Shown here: piece by piece, positions 31,598 through 33,642 of the stretch | How positions within the stretch are numbered: position 1 is the first letter of the stretch | How the letters are laid out: every line of letters begins with the position of its first letter | Origin: Acidimicrobiaceae bacterium | GTDB taxonomy: Bacteria > Actinomycetota > Acidimicrobiia > Acidimicrobiales > RAAP-2 | NCBI GenBank assembly: GCA_027306585.1 | Contig: DAHUZJ010000052.1 | Span: 1-33,642 of the forward strand | Length of the DNA stretch: 33,642 bases | Direction: 5' to 3' | The notes under the pieces: model-generated | What the model was told of the DNA's origin: nothing | The model's database searches: none | Seen by the model: the letters and a program-made list of their open reading frames with translations, nothing else | Made by a program: the position numbers and the translations under genes

Positions 31598-32638
31598 ATG
31601 AAGACGATGAAGCTCGGCCTGCAGCTCGGCTACTGGGGCGCCGGGCCACCGCCCAACGCCGCAGCCCTGGTGGCCGAGGCAGAGCGCCTCGGCTACGACT
31701 CGGTGTGGACGGCGGAGTCGTACGGCTCCGACGCCCTCACCCCGCTCGCATGGTGGGGAGCGCAGACGTCGCGGGTGCGCCTCGGCACGTCGCTGTGCCA
31801 GCTGTCGGCTCGGACCCCCACCGCCACCGCCATGGCCGCTCTCACGATGGACCACCTGTCCGGGGGCCGCTTCGTGCTCGGGCTCGGGGTGTCCGGACCC
31901 CAGGTCGTCGAGGGTTGGTACGGCCAGCCGTTCGCCAAGCCGCTCGCCCGCACCCGTGAGTACGTCGAGATCGTCCGCAAGGTGCTCGCCCGCCAGGCGC
32001 CCGTGACGAACGTCGGGCCGCACTACCCCCTCCCCTATCCCCCTGGTGCTCCGGGTGCGACCGGCCTGGGCAAGCCGCTCAGGTCGATCGTCCACCCGCT
32101 GCGGGCCGACGTCCCGATCGTCCTCGGCGCCGAGGGGCCCAAGAACGTGGCGCTGGCCGCCGAGATCGCCGACGGCTGGTTCCCTATCTTCTTCTCGCCA
32201 CGGGGCATGGCGTCGTTCGAGGCGTCGTTGGCCGAGGGGTTCACCCGAGGCGGGCGCGACCCGGCGGCGTTCGAGGTGCTCGCCTTCGCCCCGACGGTGA
32301 TCGCCGACGACGTCGAGGCGGCGGCCGACGCCTTCCGCCCGTTCCTCGCCCTCTACATCGGCGGGATGGGCGCCCGCGACATGAACTTCCACTTCGACGT
32401 CTTCGCCCGGATGGGCCACGAAGGCCCGGCCCGCAAGGTACAGGCCCTCTACCTCGACGGCCACAAGACCGAGGCGGCGGCGGCCGTGCCCACCGCGATG
32501 GTCGAGGACATCTCCCTGATCGGACCGCGGGAGAAGGTGCGCGACGAGCTCGAGGCGTGGCGGGAGTCCATCGCCACCACCCTCCTCGTGAGCGGCGACG
32601 CCGCCACCCTCCGGGTGATGGCCGATCTCGTGGGCTGA
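31598..32638 (+). CDS. Luciferase-like (LLM class) F420-dependent oxidoreductase
   Basis: A 346-aa TIM-barrel protein of the same superfamily as the gene at 10931, but of a different branch. Seen: MKLGLQLGYWGAGPP, AEAERLGYDSVWTAESYGSDALTPL, VRLGTSLCQLSARTPT, LSGGRFVLGLGVSGPQVVEGWYG and PIVLGAEGPKNVALAAEIADGW. These match the actinobacterial F420 'LLM class' family. AGGAGGT lies about 7 nt before the ATG. It is not clearly in an operon with trpB2 (93 bp between). The substrate is unknown. It likely uses F420H2, which would be made elsewhere in the genome. Confidence 0.87.
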   Translation: MKTMKLGLQLGYWGAGPPPNAAALVAEAERLGYDSVWTAESYGSDALTPLAWWGAQTSRVRLGTSLCQLSARTPTATAMAALTMDHLSGGRFVLGLGVSGPQVVEGWYGQPFAKPLARTREYVEIVRKVLARQAPVTNVGPHYPLPYPPGAPGATGLGKPLRSIVHPLRADVPIVLGAEGPKNVALAAEIADGWFPIFFSPRGMASFEASLAEGFTRGGRDPAAFEVLAFAPTVIADDVEAAADAFRPFLALYIGGMGARDMNFHFDVFARMGHEGPARKVQALYLDGHKTEAAAAVPTAMVEDISLIGPREKVRDELEAWRESIATTLLVSGDAATLRVMADLVG

Positions 32639-32645
32639 GCTCGAA

Positions 32646-32705
32646 GCTCGCCGGACCCGCCAGCTCGCCGGACCCGCCAGCTCGCCGGACCCGCCATCTC
32701 GCCGG
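32646..32705 (+). repeat. 17-bp tandem repeat downstream of the oxidoreductase
   Basis: GCTCGCCGGACCCGCCA occurs three times in perfect tandem (32646-32696), followed by a partial copy. It is intergenic, 8 bp after the stop, between the oxidoreductase and the thiolase promoter. The period is not a multiple of three. Confidence 0.85.
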
Positions 32706-32754
32706 CAGCGGCCAGCCCAGCCACCCGGCCCGTGTTCGGGCGCAGGGGCACCGT

Positions 32755-32760
32755 TAGCCT
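32755..32760 (+). promoter_or_regulatory. -10 box for the thiolase gene
   Basis: TAGCCT (TANNNT) implies a start site near 32767, about 117 nt before the thiolase ATG. A near-palindromic operator follows at once. Confidence 0.35.
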
Positions 32761-32777
32761 GGAGATGGACGGTCGTT

Positions 32778-32793
32778 GTTACCAGTGAGTAAC
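32778..32793. promoter_or_regulatory. Probable TetR-type operator before the thiolase
   Basis: GTTACCAGTGAGTAAC has perfect 5-bp arms (GTTAC/GTAAC) and a 6-bp spacer. It is a TTAC...GTAA site such as TetR-family repressors of fatty acid metabolism often use. It lies about 18 bp after the predicted -10 box, a position for repression. The regulator is unknown. Confidence 0.45.
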
Positions 32794-32835
32794 CTCAATC
32801 CCCCAGCGTGCCGTCGCACGACCGGACCTAGCCAA

Positions 32836-32869
32836 CCAAGCCAGCCAAGCCAGCCAAGCCACCCAAGCC
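32836..32869 (+). repeat. 9-bp tandem repeat in the thiolase leader
   Basis: CCAAGCCAG occurs in about 3.7 tandem copies, ending 14 bp before the ATG. The antisense frame through it reads as a WLG repeat. It lies in the predicted 5' untranslated region between the operator and the start. Confidence 0.85.
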
Positions 32870-32883
32870 GAAGCGAGGACCCC

Positions 32884-33642
32884 ATGGCCGAAGCCGTCAT
32901 CGTCGCCGCCGGACGCACGCCCATCGGGCGGGCGATGAAGGGATCCCTGGTCGACTGCCGGCCCGACGACCTGGCCGCCCACACGGTGCAGCAGGTCCTC
33001 GAACAGGTGCCCCAGGTCGAGCCCCACCACATCGAGGACCTCATCTTGGGGTGCGCCCAACCGGCCGGCGAGGCGGGCTACAACCTGGCCCGGGTGGTGG
33101 CCGTGCTCTCGGGGCTCGACGACGTCCCCGGCGTGACCGTCAACCGCTACTGCTCCTCCTCGCTCCAGGCCATCCGCATGGCGGCCCATGCCATCCGGGC
33201 TGGCGAGGGCGACGTGTTCGTGGCCGCCGGAGTCGAGACCGTCAGCCGCTACGGCAACGGTGCCGCCGACATCGGCCCCCACAACACGGCGTTCGTCGAC
33301 GCCGAGGCTCGCACCGCCGCCCGGGCCCCCAAGGTGACCGAGCCCTGGGCGCCGACCGCCGGGCTCCACGACATCTACATCGCCATGGGCCAGACGGCGG
33401 AGAACGTCGCCGAGTCCGAGGGCGTCAGCCGCCAGGAGATGGACGAGTTCGCCGCCCTCTCCCAGAACCGGGCGGTGGCCTCGCGCGACAACGGCTTCTT
33501 CGACAGGGAGATCATCCCCGTCACGACGCCCGGCGGAACGGTGGTCACCAAGGACGACGGTCCCCGGCCCAACACCACCATGGAGGGCCTGGCCCAGCTC
33601 CAACCGGTGTTCCGCGAAGGCGGCACCGTCACCGCCGGCAAC
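32884..33642 (+). CDS. Acetyl-CoA acetyltransferase (thiolase), 5' part
   Basis: A type II/III thiolase, cut by the window edge after 253 codons with no stop. Thiolases condense or split acyl-CoA in beta-oxidation or the reverse. Seen: AVIVAAGRTPIGRAMKG at the N-terminus, nucleophile Cys90 in VNRYCSSSLQAIRMAA, and VFVAAGVETVSRYG. The C-terminal His and Cys lie beyond the edge. It starts with ATG after a 9-bp repeat. A TetR-type operator and a TANNNT box upstream suggest control by a repressor that senses acyl-CoA or fatty acids. The missing C-terminal half prevents a check of the active site. Confidence 0.88.
   Translation, partial: MAEAVIVAAGRTPIGRAMKGSLVDCRPDDLAAHTVQQVLEQVPQVEPHHIEDLILGCAQPAGEAGYNLARVVAVLSGLDDVPGVTVNRYCSSSLQAIRMAAHAIRAGEGDVFVAAGVETVSRYGNGAADIGPHNTAFVDAEARTAARAPKVTEPWAPTAGLHDIYIAMGQTAENVAESEGVSRQEMDEFAALSQNRAVASRDNGFFDREIIPVTTPGGTVVTKDDGPRPNTTMEGLAQLQPVFREGGTVTAGN

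Noticed and set aside
32779-33603. Antisense frame with a WLG repeat opposite the thiolase
   Set aside because: The repeat comes from the 9-bp tandem repeat, and the thiolase is clear on the plus strand.

Overview
The window is high-GC DNA with tightly packed genes, many GTG starts and many 4-base start/stop overlaps. Three things point to an actinobacterium (Actinomycetota). There is a mycothiol-type formaldehyde dehydrogenase (mscR-like), two luciferase-like proteins of the F420-linked type, and an MptB-like mannosyltransferase of lipoglycan synthesis. Placement near the Acidimicrobiia or another deep-branching class is only a guess. No rRNA, tRNA, CRISPR array, insertion sequence or prophage gene was seen, so this looks like ordinary chromosome.

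Left part (1-9849): a possible HNH nuclease tail, mscR, a pirin, an acyltransferase/SGNH protein, a LysR regulator divergent from an AhpD-like (CMD) protein, then the most interesting gene. This is a GrdB-family protein (6473-7630) whose frame is interrupted by one TGA and continues in the same frame with family-like sequence (V-U-P-L-C). A perfect 17-nt hairpin starts 11 nt after the TGA, which fits a bacterial SECIS element. A MarR regulator and a DHA2 drug exporter follow as a two-gene operon with a likely operator at its start.

Middle (9850-18147): an orphan adenine DNA methylase, a luciferase-like oxidoreductase, an amidase and an Fpg/Nei DNA glycosylase lie in one direction. The glycosylase start codon directly abuts 73 bp of GGGTC/GGGAC repeats. 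Then come an MptB-like glycosyltransferase on the other strand and an archaeal-type riboflavin synthase that overlaps an AarF/UbiB kinase-like gene. A 28-bp near-palindrome lies just upstream of the riboflavin synthase.

Right part (18268-33642): a FadD-type acyl-CoA synthetase, a DODA-type dioxygenase, and a GAF-GGDEF-EAL c-di-GMP protein. These are followed by a compact molybdenum cofactor locus: moaB on the minus strand, then DUF6457, fdhD, moaC, mobA, moaE, moaA and moaD on the plus strand. The moaC product keeps the fold motifs but lacks the lysines and aspartate that are catalytic in E. coli MoaC. After it lie a small membrane protein, an SDR, a stand-alone TrpB2-type enzyme, a second luciferase-like oxidoreductase, and a thiolase that runs off the window.

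Two themes connect genes. Selenium and molybdenum: FdhD implies a Mo/W formate dehydrogenase, an enzyme class that often carries selenocysteine, so it would fit a genome that decodes the TGA in the GrdB-like gene. Expression style: several genes have a TANNNT-like -10 box 6-8 nt before the start codon and no Shine-Dalgarno, which suggests leaderless mRNAs.
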